Assembly: GCA_003712165.1 (NCBI GenBank)
Contig: RHLH01000001.1
Span: forward strand, 2,019,575 to 2,083,574
DNA from: Phycisphaera sp.
GTDB lineage: Bacteria > Planctomycetota > Phycisphaerae > Phycisphaerales > UBA1924
Reading direction: 5' to 3'
Length of the DNA stretch: 64,000 nt
This document shows positions 27,739 to 36,474 of this stretch, in pieces. Below the pieces are notes generated by a model. It had not been told where the DNA came from. It did no database searches and was given only the letters and a program-made list of their open reading frames with translations. Within the stretch, counting starts at the first letter, position 1; each line of letters starts with the position of its first letter. Position numbers and translations under genes: made by a program.

Positions 27739-28245
27739 CTATTTCACGACAAAGACGCCCGTAGCAATAACGGTCAACACACTCTCGTTTGGGCGAGGAC
27801 CGACGGCCCCTTCGACAACGATCTCATCGAGTTCCTTGAGCCCACCAACGCGAGGATCAACGGATGCAAGCATGATGGTTACTGAGTTTGCTGTCAGGTC
27901 TTCAGGTGTTTCACAGCAGTAGTCCCAGGGCGTCTTGCATTTGTCGCCCGGTATCTCGCCGCAATGCGGCAACGACAGGTCCACGATCGTAAATACCGGG
28001 CTACCGTCCGAGATCGGTTCTTTCCTTCCGCCGATACGCCCACGAACAACGACTGTCTGCCCTTCCGTGGCGCTCGCCTTCACTTCTGATACGGAGACCG
28101 CACCGGCAGGCTCGGTCTCAAGCAGCCAAGCAACGTCCTGTACAGAGACCGAGGCGCCCGCGTCCGCGGTCTGGGACGGCTGTTCACCGCAGCCAACAAG
28201 CGTGAAAAGAGATATAAGTGAAATCGCCAATGCTGAATACTTCAT
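27739..28245 (-). CDS. lipoprotein of the ABC efflux operon
   Basis: 168 residues from the ATG at 28245, which has AGGAAG upstream; the frame continues open to 28458 but that part overlaps the permease. The signal peptide ends in the lipobox LVGC, with the lipid-bearing cysteine at about residue 18. The mature part (VVVRGRIGGRKEPISDG, FTIVDLSLPHCGE, CKTPWDYCCE, IVVEGAVGP) looks like an OB-type beta-barrel with a cysteine cluster. Function unknown. It is the last gene of the operon that begins at 33293, 29 bp after the second permease, so it may serve the exporter. Confidence 0.75.
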   Translation of the reverse strand: MKYSALAISLISLFTLVGCGEQPSQTADAGASVSVQDVAWLLETEPAGAVSVSEVKASATEGQTVVVRGRIGGRKEPISDGSPVFTIVDLSLPHCGEIPGDKCKTPWDYCCETPEDLTANSVTIMLASVDPRVGGLKELDEIVVEGAVGPRPNESVLTVIATGVFVVK

Positions 28246-28273
28246 GTGTACTTCCTTTGTAAGCTCTTTCGTT

Positions 28274-29446
28274 TCATACCGATTTAAGTGCTTCCGGAAT
28301 CGGTAAACGCAAACAACGCACCGCGGGCGGCAGTGCACCAACCAACCCCACGGCCAGTCCACCGACAAAACCGGTGAAGACGACCGGCGCGTCAATAGTG
28401 AGTGCAAAGGCGCCCATCGAGAACCGGACAGCGAGGCCATCGAGCAGAAGGATCCCAAATACAGTCCCGATGAGCGCGCCGCTTGCCGCGGAGAAGACCG
28501 ATTCCTCAGTCAGATTGATCACGATGGCGCTTCGCGTGTATCCCAGCGCCTGGAGCATGCCAACTTCTCTGACCCTCGCTGCGAACGCTGCGTACATGGT
28601 GTTGAGCCCCCCCATAACGCCGCCCGACGCGATGAGCACCGCGGTCACGATGATCATCACACGGATCGGGCCATAAAACGAAGCGATCGATGCGTAATAG
28701 CTCCGCTCAGGGATTGCGGTGATCTCGAGATCAAGCCTGCTCTTGGCGAAGACATCAACATCTGCAAACGTCGCGTCCTCGAGTGTGACGATCACACAAG
28801 AGAGCGTCGATTCCCGTTTCGTCGCTACTTGCAGATCAGTCAATGGCATCCATATCTCGGCGTTCATCACCGTACCCGGAGCCGCGAAACGCCCAGAGAT
28901 CGTCCAGTCACGGTTGTCAAAGTGAAGCTTGCTGCCAACTGCTAACCGCTCAGCAGGAACACCAAGACGCGTAGCAGCAAGCTGCCCCACCATAATCTCA
29001 TCCATTCCAGACCGAGGTGCACGCCCCTCTAGGATCTCGACATCGGAATGCACAAGAAACGCAATGGGCCGGACCCCTCGCATCACCGCGTTGAGATCCT
29101 TCGTAGATGATCGGCTCTCCCGTACGGGCAAGGCCGCGTGGATCTCTGCGGACGCATAGACCACGCCGGCACGCTCCTTCAAACCGGGCACACTCGCCGA
29201 GGCGATGCCTTCAACTGCCGCGTCGATCTGTGATCGCTCAACACCCTCCTCGCTGCCGGTACCGATGATCATGATGTTCTCGTTCATCGATTCGCGCTGA
29301 TTAAGCGTGAGCTGCATGCCACGCACAAATCCGCCAGACGCAAGGATCAAGAGCACAACGAGACACGACCCAACGAGTGACGCAGCAAGCCGAACAGGAC
29401 TGCGCCCCAGATTTCGCACGGCATATTGAAATGGAATCTGTCTCAA
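28274..29446 (-). CDS. ABC transporter permease, FtsX/MacB type (second subunit)
   Basis: 390 residues. One N-terminal membrane helix (about 20-40) is followed by a large periplasmic domain (about 45-265) and three C-terminal helices (FtsX-like, about 270-385, with VREVGMLQALGYTRSAI, the coupling-helix region). It pairs with the homologous permease at 29456-30607 and the ATPase at 30604-31290. Such systems act by mechanotransmission, pushing lipoproteins, peptides or antibiotics across the envelope rather than through a membrane channel. Substrate unknown. Confidence 0.88.
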   Translation of the reverse strand: MRQIPFQYAVRNLGRSPVRLAASLVGSCLVVLLILASGGFVRGMQLTLNQRESMNENIMIIGTGSEEGVERSQIDAAVEGIASASVPGLKERAGVVYASAEIHAALPVRESRSSTKDLNAVMRGVRPIAFLVHSDVEILEGRAPRSGMDEIMVGQLAATRLGVPAERLAVGSKLHFDNRDWTISGRFAAPGTVMNAEIWMPLTDLQVATKRESTLSCVIVTLEDATFADVDVFAKSRLDLEITAIPERSYYASIASFYGPIRVMIIVTAVLIASGGVMGGLNTMYAAFAARVREVGMLQALGYTRSAIVINLTEESVFSAASGALIGTVFGILLLDGLAVRFSMGAFALTIDAPVVFTGFVGGLAVGLVGALPPAVRCLRLPIPEALKSV

Positions 29447-29455
29447 TCACTCACC

Positions 29456-30607
29456 TCAGACTGAACGGAAACACTCAACGATCGACCGACGCGAAGCCTG
29501 CCACGCGGGTACAAGCCCAGCGAGTACCCCGATGACAACACACACCACGAATCCCATGAGGAGCAACTCAGAATCCGCAACAATCGGGATTGACGTGCCC
29601 TCGACCGAAAGCGCAAAGTTACCAAGCCGTGCAACACCAAGCGCCATAGCCGCACCAAACACCCCACCGAGCACAGAAAGCAGCACTCCTTCTGCAACGA
29701 TGAGGACAGCAACCATCCTGCTCTTGTAACCAAGAGTCTGCAGCACCGCGTGTTCAGCGACCCTGCTCTGAACACCCAGAATGATTGAATTCGCTACTAG
29801 CGCGAGCACAGCCGCGAGGCAGCCGAGCCCGAGCCAGCGAGCGAACCCGACCAACTCGATGATGTCATCGGCAAGCCTCCCGATGAACGCCTTCTCGCCA
29901 AACGTTGCTGTAGGCTCTTGCGCAGTCCGGAACATCTCATCAATCTCATCGGCGACGGGGTCGAGCAAAGCCGAATCCGCAACCTTGACATTAAACTGGG
30001 TCACAATGCCGAGCCGATCTCGCCCCGCCAGTTGCACGAATTCAAGAGCGGTGTACGCAACGTTCTGATCTTGCGGGTTGTCCGAACGCACGATACCCGC
30101 GACCGTTGCTGTAATCCCTGCAGCATCAAATCGCATCCCTGGCTTCAGCCCCCGACGACTTGCGAGTGTCTCACCAAGCAGCGCCGCATCTGTTCGGATC
30201 AGCCAATCTTCAGCAGAACCCGCTATGACTTCAAGGCCTTTGCCGGCACCGCTCAGGAACGATTCCTTGGGCACACCACGGAATGTCACAACATCAAGAC
30301 TCGTTCGACAGTTCGACACAACGACCATCATGGGTGTCACACTCGTCACCCCATCGATGCTCTCGATCTGTCTCTGATAATCCTGTGGCAACTGACTTGT
30401 CGCCGGGCAGTACCTATCTTCTCTGTATACGACGAGTGTTGTGTCGTTTGCCGTAGCCGTCGTCGCCTCCGTTACCCCCTCGTTCATCGCCTGCACCGAC
30501 GTGAACAGGAACATCGCGATCGCAATACCAAAAACCGTGAGCATCGATCGGACCCGATGCCTCGTGACCTGCTTGATGACATACGGGAAGCACCGGACAA
30601 GCCTCAT
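29456..30607 (-). CDS. ABC transporter permease, FtsX/MacB type (first subunit)
   Basis: 383 residues with the same design: an N-terminal helix (about 18-40), a periplasmic domain (about 45-255) and three C-terminal helices with VAEHAVLQTLGYKSRMVAVL. The start overlaps the ATPase stop by 4 bp, so translation is coupled. The two permeases are paralogous and probably form a heterodimer. Confidence 0.88.
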   Translation of the reverse strand: MRLVRCFPYVIKQVTRHRVRSMLTVFGIAIAMFLFTSVQAMNEGVTEATTATANDTTLVVYREDRYCPATSQLPQDYQRQIESIDGVTSVTPMMVVVSNCRTSLDVVTFRGVPKESFLSGAGKGLEVIAGSAEDWLIRTDAALLGETLASRRGLKPGMRFDAAGITATVAGIVRSDNPQDQNVAYTALEFVQLAGRDRLGIVTQFNVKVADSALLDPVADEIDEMFRTAQEPTATFGEKAFIGRLADDIIELVGFARWLGLGCLAAVLALVANSIILGVQSRVAEHAVLQTLGYKSRMVAVLIVAEGVLLSVLGGVFGAAMALGVARLGNFALSVEGTSIPIVADSELLLMGFVVCVVIGVLAGLVPAWQASRRSIVECFRSV

Positions 30608-31290
30608 GCCGCCACCTCCGCCTCGACAAGTCTGCCCTTCTCGAGGTGCAGAGTCCGAGTTGCGTACTCCGTCGTCTTCGGATCATGGGTCACCATGACG
30701 ATCGTCTTGCCCAACTCCTTATTCAGCGTTTGCAGGAGTTGCATGACAGTGTGAGCCGAGCCCTTGTCCAGGTCTCCCGTCGGCTCGTCGGCGACAATGA
30801 TGTCCGGATCGGTCACGATCGCCCGAGCGATCGCAACCCGTTGCTCCTGACCACCCGACAACTGTCGCGGGAAATGGTCCGCGCGATCGGCGATCCCGAC
30901 CCGTTCGAGAGCCTCAGTAATCCGCTCGTACCTCTGCCGCTTTGATAGATCATGCAAAAGCAGCGGCAGCTCAACGTTCTCATACGCGGTCAACACCGGA
31001 ACCAGGTTGTAGAGCTGGAAGACGTACCCAATGTGCTTCGAACGCCACGCCGCGAGCTTATTCCGGCTCAGCTTGGCCAAGTCCGTGCCGTCGATAACAA
31101 GCGAGCCCCCCGTTGGTGAGTCGATCCCAGCGACAAGATTCAACAGTGTTGTCTTGCCGCTGCCGCTGGGACCCATCAGAGCGAGAAAGTCACCCCTTGG
31201 AATCTCTAAATCCAGACCATCGAGCGGCCTAATGACAGCATCACCCTTCTTGTACTCGCGGGTGAGATTCTGGCACGTGATAAAACTCAT
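30604..31290 (-). CDS. ABC transporter ATP-binding protein (MacB/LolD type)
   Basis: 228 residues from the ATG at 31290, which overlaps the adaptor stop (ATGA); an upstream extension to 31392 is inside the adaptor gene. Walker [13 protein letters not shown] (about 38), Q-loop [12 protein letters not shown], signature [15 protein letters not shown], Walker [14 protein letters not shown] and H-switch VTHDPK are all intact. The order and spacing are those of MacB/LolD ATPases. It energises the two FtsX-type permeases. Confidence 0.95.
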   Translation of the reverse strand: MSFITCQNLTREYKKGDAVIRPLDGLDLEIPRGDFLALMGPSGSGKTTLLNLVAGIDSPTGGSLVIDGTDLAKLSRNKLAAWRSKHIGYVFQLYNLVPVLTAYENVELPLLLHDLSKRQRYERITEALERVGIADRADHFPRQLSGGQEQRVAIARAIVTDPDIIVADEPTGDLDKGSAHTVMQLLQTLNKELGKTIVMVTHDPKTTEYATRTLHLEKGRLVEAEVAA

Positions 31291-32840
31291 GAGTCGTCCT
31301 CCGTGATGGACACATGCATACCCTCGCGCAAGCCGGGCTCCGCGATTGCAAGCAGCGAACCGGGCCGGACATTCCCCGTGACCCGCATCCACCCGTTCTC
31401 CGAACCGATCTGCTGGACCTCAACCGCCCGTAGCACACCACGCTCGCCGTGCCGATCTGTGATCACCCAGATGCGATTGACGCCCGAAGATTGATCGAGC
31501 GCGTTCTCTGGCACGAGCACACTCGACTCGCTCCCTGTGTCTGTTGCATCGCGAACACCAGTGCTTTCCTGACTTCCACTTAGAAACCGCACGCGGCTGA
31601 GCATCTCGGGCTTCAACAACGGATCGGGATCGTGGACCTTCACTTTGATCTCAAGCGTGTTCTTCTGCAAATCCGCGAGGTGCGTGACGATCAACACCTC
31701 GCCCTTGAATATCACATCCGGGAGAATCTCGACAACGATCTCACATGGCTGCCCTACCCGGATGTGCGAGGCGTCGGCGAGCGGCACATCGACGCGAACC
31801 TGGAGCTTCTCCGGATCGTACAAGTGCACGATGTGATTCGAATGCGGGCTGTCCATCATCCGGATGACTTTGTCGCCAGGCCCTTTCAGCCGCTTCTGAA
31901 CGTATCCTGTGATCGGCGCTTTGATGACCGTCCTCTCGAACGCAAGCGCTGCTTCATCACGCACCGCTTCCAGCTGCGCAACTGTCGATTCTGCAACACC
32001 AACGCTCGCTCGCGCAGAACCCAAGCGTCTGCGGTCCTCGATCCGCAGAGCAAACGCACGCCTGGCGGCACGCAACTCGGCTTCGAATTGACTTATCTTC
32101 GCTTCGAGCAAAGGCCGGCGAGCTTCAAGCGAATCGACCTCGCCTTGCTGGGCTTCCACGGCTTTCTGAGCCACGATCAACTCGAGTTCTGTCGCCGCCC
32201 CGCTCGTGCCCGATTGCTCCACCCATCCCTGCTCGGCTTCGAACCGCTCAAGCTTCGCACGGGCCGCTGCGATGAGTGCCGGGAGCTGCGCAAGCTCGGC
32301 TTCGCTCCCCGCGAGAGATGCCTCGCTCGTCTCAATCGCCCGGTCGAGTTCGATCGGGTCGTCCCAAGCCGACTGTGCCGCAACGAACTCTGCTTTGGCC
32401 AATTCAACCCTGCTCTGAGCGGCGTGGACATCGGCTTCCGCCTTACGAAGCCTGAGTTCCTCGTCCTCACGAACCAGTGTCGCAACGACATCGCCCTTCT
32501 CGACGAAGTCGCCCTCGAGCACGTGCATCTTCTCGATAACACCGTCAACAAGCGCTGTACAAGCCGTGTAGTAGGGCTCGGCCTCAAGCCAGCCCGCGGC
32601 CTGGACAATCGGCGCAGAGTTCCTTGATGGCTGATCCACCCCATTCGCCTGTGCACTCTGTGCTGATCGATCAAAAACCACCTGCGCGACGTGCACCGAT
32701 CTGTCCTTGCGGAGGACGGGCCACGCGCTCCATAAGAGCACACCGATAGTCGCAACGAGCACACACCCGGGGATTACGGCTTGAAACAGCCTTCCCCTTG
32801 CCCGGCCCGAGCCGAGCGCGGTCAATTGTTTGTTATCCAT
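31287..32840 (-). CDS. periplasmic adaptor (membrane fusion protein, HlyD/MacA type)
   Basis: 517 residues. A single N-terminal membrane helix (about 22-42), a split lipoyl domain (GVIEKMHVLEGDFVEKGDVVATL and APITGYVQKRLKGPGDKV), a long alpha-helical coiled-coil hairpin between them (about 130-300, rich in E, A, R), then beta-barrel and proximal domains. It bridges the inner-membrane FtsX-type permeases to an outer-membrane duct, as MacA does for MacB-TolC. No outer-membrane factor gene is nearby. The hairpin is longer than in typical MacA. Confidence 0.88.
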   Translation of the reverse strand: MDNKQLTALGSGRARGRLFQAVIPGCVLVATIGVLLWSAWPVLRKDRSVHVAQVVFDRSAQSAQANGVDQPSRNSAPIVQAAGWLEAEPYYTACTALVDGVIEKMHVLEGDFVEKGDVVATLVREDEELRLRKAEADVHAAQSRVELAKAEFVAAQSAWDDPIELDRAIETSEASLAGSEAELAQLPALIAAARAKLERFEAEQGWVEQSGTSGAATELELIVAQKAVEAQQGEVDSLEARRPLLEAKISQFEAELRAARRAFALRIEDRRRLGSARASVGVAESTVAQLEAVRDEAALAFERTVIKAPITGYVQKRLKGPGDKVIRMMDSPHSNHIVHLYDPEKLQVRVDVPLADASHIRVGQPCEIVVEILPDVIFKGEVLIVTHLADLQKNTLEIKVKVHDPDPLLKPEMLSRVRFLSGSQESTGVRDATDTGSESSVLVPENALDQSSGVNRIWVITDRHGERGVLRAVEVQQIGSENGWMRVTGNVRPGSLLAIAEPGLREGMHVSITEDDS

Positions 32841-32906
32841 TGATTCGCTTTCTCCAAAGACTCAACACAAATGCGCAGAGCGCATACCTTCAGCGCAGAA
32901 GGTGTG

Positions 32907-33293
32907 TCAGGCCCTTGGAGGTCGCTTGATCGAATCGAGATGCGGGCTCCGGGCGATGCCCAGCCCTGTCGCGCTTGCCTCGCCGGCAAACGCGTAGCTT
33001 TCATTCATAACCTCAACCGATTGGCCGAGGATCGGGTTCGGGTTCACGCTCGTGCAGCATCGGAGCGGGCACTTGCAGCAGTCGCCCGGGGCGCGTTCGT
33101 CAGTGTCGTCTTCAGAATCCTGGGTCGGGTCCTGCACGGGCGAGGTCGGCGGGCAGCAGTCGTCGTTCACCACCACCTGCAACACCGCAGGTGATTCTGG
33201 TTCACAGCAATCACTGCAATCGCCCGTTCGGCCGAGATGCACAGGCATCGCGACCACTGAGAGCAAGACCAGAATGGAGACGAAAGAACTCAT
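32907..33293 (-). CDS. small cysteine-rich secreted protein
   Basis: 128 residues. A short signal peptide (VSILVLLSVVAMPVHLG) is followed by a mature part with clustered cysteines (DCSDCCE, DDCCPPTSP, GDCCKCPLRCCTS), about eleven in all, many in CC pairs, with an acidic Asp/Glu linker. Clusters like this bind metals (Cu, Zn, Fe-S) or form disulfide knots. It is the first gene of the efflux operon, 66 bp before the adaptor, so a metal or thiol-stress link for the exporter is possible. I do not recognise a named family. Confidence 0.65.
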   Translation of the reverse strand: MSSFVSILVLLSVVAMPVHLGRTGDCSDCCEPESPAVLQVVVNDDCCPPTSPVQDPTQDSEDDTDERAPGDCCKCPLRCCTSVNPNPILGQSVEVMNESYAFAGEASATGLGIARSPHLDSIKRPPRA

Positions 33294-33398
33294 CGCTTCA
33301 CTTTAGTCTACAGGATCGGGCCGGCCCGGTTCACTCCCACTTGAAATCGAGCAAAAACCCGCACCTCGCCCGGTTATCGGGATCTCAGCCCGCTCACA

Positions 33399-34262
33399 TC
33401 ATGCCTCATAGAAGGTGCCCGTGGCGCGCCACTGCTGCTCCAGCTTATCAATCCGCTCCGCGGCTGTATTCCCGAGTTGATCGACCACCTCAGCAACCAG
33501 CATCTCAGCCGCTGCCACTGCTGGCAATGAACTGTCAAAGGGCCCAACAGGCGGGATATTGAGTTCACACCAGAGAGGCGTCAATACGGCCAAAGGTGAC
33601 AACGGACTATCGGTGATCGCCACCAAAGGCACGCCCAGATCAACCAGCCCTTTCGCCGTGGTCACCGCGTTCCGCCTGTACCGAGCGAAGTCGAAAACAA
33701 CCGCTATATCCCGCTGATCTGCGTGACACAGATCACGACCAACGGTGTGGGCTTCGATGAGATTCACGCTCGGCCTGATCATCGAGAGCCCGCTCAACAG
33801 CACGTATGCCCCAGCTCTCGAAGACTCACCCGAGATAATCCAAACCTTCCGCGCGCTGACGATCGGCTCGGCGAGTGAGGCGAGCTTGCCGTCCGCGAAC
33901 ACATCCGCCACAGAGAGCGTGGCATCCACGATCTCTTGCCGTGACAAATCCGAGGTGTGCTTCCCGCGCCGGACACGGTCGCTCGGCTTTGAAAGCTGAC
34001 GGACCACACCTCTTCGGACCCACGACTGGAGATCGGTGTACCCCTGAAATCCAAGCTTCGTGGCGAACCTGACGATAGAAGGTCTGCTGGTGTCCACTCG
34101 ACTCGCCAGATCGCTGACGGAACCGAAGGCGATCAATGTCGGATCGGCAACGACAACCTCGGCAATCCTGCGTTCGGTGGGTGTGAGGATATCGGCAGCG
34201 GCAGAGACCAAGTCCTGGATGGAATCTTGCGATACAGACTGGTCAGTTTGTTGCAAAGACAT
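33399..34262 (-). CDS. RpiR/MurR family transcriptional regulator (HTH plus SIS domain)
   Basis: 287 residues from the ATG at 34262; an upstream start at 34319 would run into the divergent promoter. The N-terminal HTH_6 domain (about 15-85: LTPTERRIAEVVVADP, VDTSRPSIVRFATKLGFQGYTDLQSWV) binds DNA. The C-terminal SIS domain (about 115-255: ARKVWIISGESSRAGAYVLLSG, VVFDFARYRRNAVTTAKGL) would sense a metabolite, in this family usually a sugar phosphate. It diverges from the kamA-like operon across only 59 bp holding an inverted repeat, so it most likely controls that operon. Confidence 0.87.
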   Translation of the reverse strand: MSLQQTDQSVSQDSIQDLVSAAADILTPTERRIAEVVVADPTLIAFGSVSDLASRVDTSRPSIVRFATKLGFQGYTDLQSWVRRGVVRQLSKPSDRVRRGKHTSDLSRQEIVDATLSVADVFADGKLASLAEPIVSARKVWIISGESSRAGAYVLLSGLSMIRPSVNLIEAHTVGRDLCHADQRDIAVVFDFARYRRNAVTTAKGLVDLGVPLVAITDSPLSPLAVLTPLWCELNIPPVGPFDSSLPAVAAAEMLVAEVVDQLGNTAAERIDKLEQQWRATGTFYEA

Positions 34263-34269
34263 ATCAGTA

Positions 34270-34287
34270 GTGTACACTTTGTTACAC
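34270..34287. promoter_or_regulatory. candidate RpiR operator in the divergent promoter
   Basis: Inverted repeat GTGTA (34270-34274) and TACAC (34283-34287) with an 8-bp spacer, in the 59-bp gap between the regulator and the kamA-like gene. Position and symmetry fit a dimeric regulator site; binding is inferred. Confidence 0.4.
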
Positions 34288-34321
34288 CAGAACCAAGGCG
34301 ATTCACCAGCGGAGCACAAAT

Positions 34322-35764
34322 ATGCCTCTCAAGCACACTCCCTCAGACAGGGAACAGGCGTTCCTCGACACAGTTGTGGACGAGAAGTATCAACGCGAGA
34401 TCATCAACGGCCTAGCACCCTTCTTTAACGAGAAGGCACCCGAGGACATGATGAGCTTCTATAGCGAGGACGAGGTCGTCCAGCTCCGCGTGCTCAAGGG
34501 ATCAGAACGCGACGTCGAGACCCGGATGCCCGTGAAGGTCACCAGGCACTACTTCAACCTCGCACAGAAGAGCAAACCAATGCAGCGGCTCGTCAAGGCA
34601 AGCCCCGACGAGACCGTCAACATGCAGGGCTCCGAAGACCCGGGCAACCAGATGGACTACAGCCCCGTCGAAGGCCTGCTCCACAAGTACGAGATGGGAC
34701 TCATGTACGTCGTCTCGACGTGCTCAGCCCATTGCAGGTTCTGCTACCGCGAAGAGCTCATCGCTCGCAAGGAAATCCAGCGTCAGGACGGCACGGTCGC
34801 GAAGAAGGGCCTCGCCAAGATCCCCGAGATCGTGGCGTACGTCAAGAAGCACAACGCCGAGGTTGAAGCAGGAGGCGGGCGTCACCCTGAGACCGGACGC
34901 GAGAAGCTCCGCGAGATTCTCCTCTCGGGCGGAGACCCAATGGTTCTGAACAACTCCAAGCTCGCCGCGTGGTTCGGGGCGCTCGCGGAGGCTGGCATCG
35001 AATCGATCCGGATCGGAACGAAGGAAATGGCCTTCTACCCGAAGCGCTTTGACAAGACGTTCCTCGACATGCTCGACAAGTTCCACGAGACCTACCCCCA
35101 TGTGGGCATGCACTTCATGCTCCACTTCGAGCACCCCGACGAGTTCCTCGCCAAGGACGACGACGGCAACTACATCAAGAACGAGTACGGCACCTTCGAG
35201 TGGGATCCGGACGCGGGCGAGGCCATGAAGCAACTCGTCTCCCGCGGCTGGCTGACCGTCGAAAACCAGACCCCCATCATCAAGGACATCAACGACGACT
35301 CCGACGCGCTGAGAATCATGCAGCGCGAGATCAAGCGGATCGGCGCGGAGAACCATTACTTCTTCTGCGGCCGAGACATCGTCGCATACAAAGCCTTCAA
35401 CGTCCCGATCGAGGACGCTTGGAAGATCATGAACGACTCACAGAAGGGACTCTCGGGTGTCGAGAAGCACGCGAGGCTCTCGATCACACACTACAAGGGC
35501 AAGACCGAGGTCGCTGCGGTAACCGATAAGCCAATCCCCGGACTCCCCGGCGCCGAGAACGGCGTCGTGATCTTCAAGCTCCTGCGTAACCCCGCCGACG
35601 CCCCGGAAATCGGAAAGGTCTGCATCGTCGGACGCAACCCGGACGCGATGTGGTTCGATGACTATGCGGACCGTGTCCTGTTCGACGAAGCCGGGCTGTT
35701 CGAATACAGCCGCGTCCAGACAAAGAAGGTTGACCTAGAAGAACTGGCCAAGGAAGCCAGCTGA
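34322..35764 (+). CDS. KamA-family radical SAM aminomutase (lysine/glutamate 2,3-aminomutase-like)
   Basis: 480 residues. The radical SAM cluster motif CSAHCRFCYR (about residues 138-147) is the exact KamA form. It is followed by ILLSGGDPMVLNNSKL and, later, HFMLHFEHPDEF and NQTPIIKDINDD, which match the family backbone. Known members move the alpha-amino group of lysine, glutamate or arginine to the beta carbon using PLP and a 5'-deoxyadenosyl radical. The canonical PLP-lysine segment with four glycines (GGGGK) is absent; the aligned spot reads HYKGKTEV, where one Lys may serve. The protein carries extra C-terminal sequence. It heads an operon with CoA transferase and aminotransferase genes, so it probably makes a beta-amino acid. 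GGAG precedes the ATG. Substrate unknown. Confidence 0.82.
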   Translation: MPLKHTPSDREQAFLDTVVDEKYQREIINGLAPFFNEKAPEDMMSFYSEDEVVQLRVLKGSERDVETRMPVKVTRHYFNLAQKSKPMQRLVKASPDETVNMQGSEDPGNQMDYSPVEGLLHKYEMGLMYVVSTCSAHCRFCYREELIARKEIQRQDGTVAKKGLAKIPEIVAYVKKHNAEVEAGGGRHPETGREKLREILLSGGDPMVLNNSKLAAWFGALAEAGIESIRIGTKEMAFYPKRFDKTFLDMLDKFHETYPHVGMHFMLHFEHPDEFLAKDDDGNYIKNEYGTFEWDPDAGEAMKQLVSRGWLTVENQTPIIKDINDDSDALRIMQREIKRIGAENHYFFCGRDIVAYKAFNVPIEDAWKIMNDSQKGLSGVEKHARLSITHYKGKTEVAAVTDKPIPGLPGAENGVVIFKLLRNPADAPEIGKVCIVGRNPDAMWFDDYADRVLFDEAGLFEYSRVQTKKVDLEELAKEAS

Positions 35765-36474
35765 TGATCAACAAGCAGTCGGCCTCGGTCGCCGAGGCCT
35801 TGGCAGATGTTCGCGACGGCGCGACAGTCATGATCGGCGGGTTCGGTGAAGCCGGCAGCCCGATCGAGTTGATCCACGCGCTCATCGACCAAGGCGCAAA
35901 GGACCTAACTGTCGTCAGCAACAACGCGGGCAGCGGCGAGGTCGGCCTCGCGGCGCTCATCAAGAGCGGACGCGTGTCCAAAGTTGTCTGTTCGTACCCG
36001 CGAACCGCGAACTCAACGGTATTCCCCGAGCTCTATCACGCTGGCAAACTCGAGCTCGAGCTTGTCCCGCAGGGCACGCTCGCCGAACGCATCCGAGCAG
36101 GCGGCGCGGGTATCCCTGCGTTCTATACACCCAGCGCCGTGGGCACACCCCTCGCCGAGGGCAAGGAAACGCGTGAGTTCGAAGGACGGCAGTACCTGAT
36201 GGAACGAGGACTCAAGGCCGATTTCGCGCTCATCAAGGGACGTGTCGCGGACACGCACGGCAACGTGATCTACAACAAGACCGCTCGCAACTTCGGACCG
36301 ATCATGGCTATGGCAGCCAAAACTGCTGTCGTACAGACCGAGCGTGTCGTTGCACCGGGCGAACTCGATCCCGAGACGATTGTCACACCAGGCGTGTTCG
36401 TCGAGCGGGTTGTCGAGGTTGCTGAGCCTGTGCACGAATCAGAGCTGGTCGCAGCCGGGGCGGTGTATCCATGA
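35764..36474 (+). CDS. 3-oxoacid CoA-transferase subunit A (PcaI-like)
   Basis: 236 residues. The start (MINKQSASVAEAL), MIGGFGEAGSPIELI, VSNNAGSGEVGLAAL, ELELVPQGTLAERIRA and TARNFGPIMAMAAK are close to PcaI, the alpha subunit of 3-oxoadipate CoA-transferase, as I remember that family. The enzyme moves CoA from succinyl-CoA to a 3-oxo acid. It overlaps the kamA-like stop by one base and the subunit B start by 4 bp. There are no aromatic-degradation genes nearby, so the 3-oxo acid must come from another source, most likely the aminomutase/aminotransferase pair. Confidence 0.9.
   Translation: MINKQSASVAEALADVRDGATVMIGGFGEAGSPIELIHALIDQGAKDLTVVSNNAGSGEVGLAALIKSGRVSKVVCSYPRTANSTVFPELYHAGKLELELVPQGTLAERIRAGGAGIPAFYTPSAVGTPLAEGKETREFEGRQYLMERGLKADFALIKGRVADTHGNVIYNKTARNFGPIMAMAAKTAVVQTERVVAPGELDPETIVTPGVFVERVVEVAEPVHESELVAAGAVYP

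Noticed and set aside
31632..32627. 331-residue plus-strand open frame
   Set aside because: Antisense to the adaptor coiled coil; Leu/Arg-rich shadow.
34724..35356. 210-residue minus-strand open frame
   Set aside because: Antisense to the KamA-like gene, whose motifs are clear.
34322..35764. KamA-like gene as EpmB (EF-P lysine aminomutase)
   Set aside because: EpmB is about 340 residues and sits with efp or epmA; this one is 480 residues and in a CoA-transferase/aminotransferase operon.
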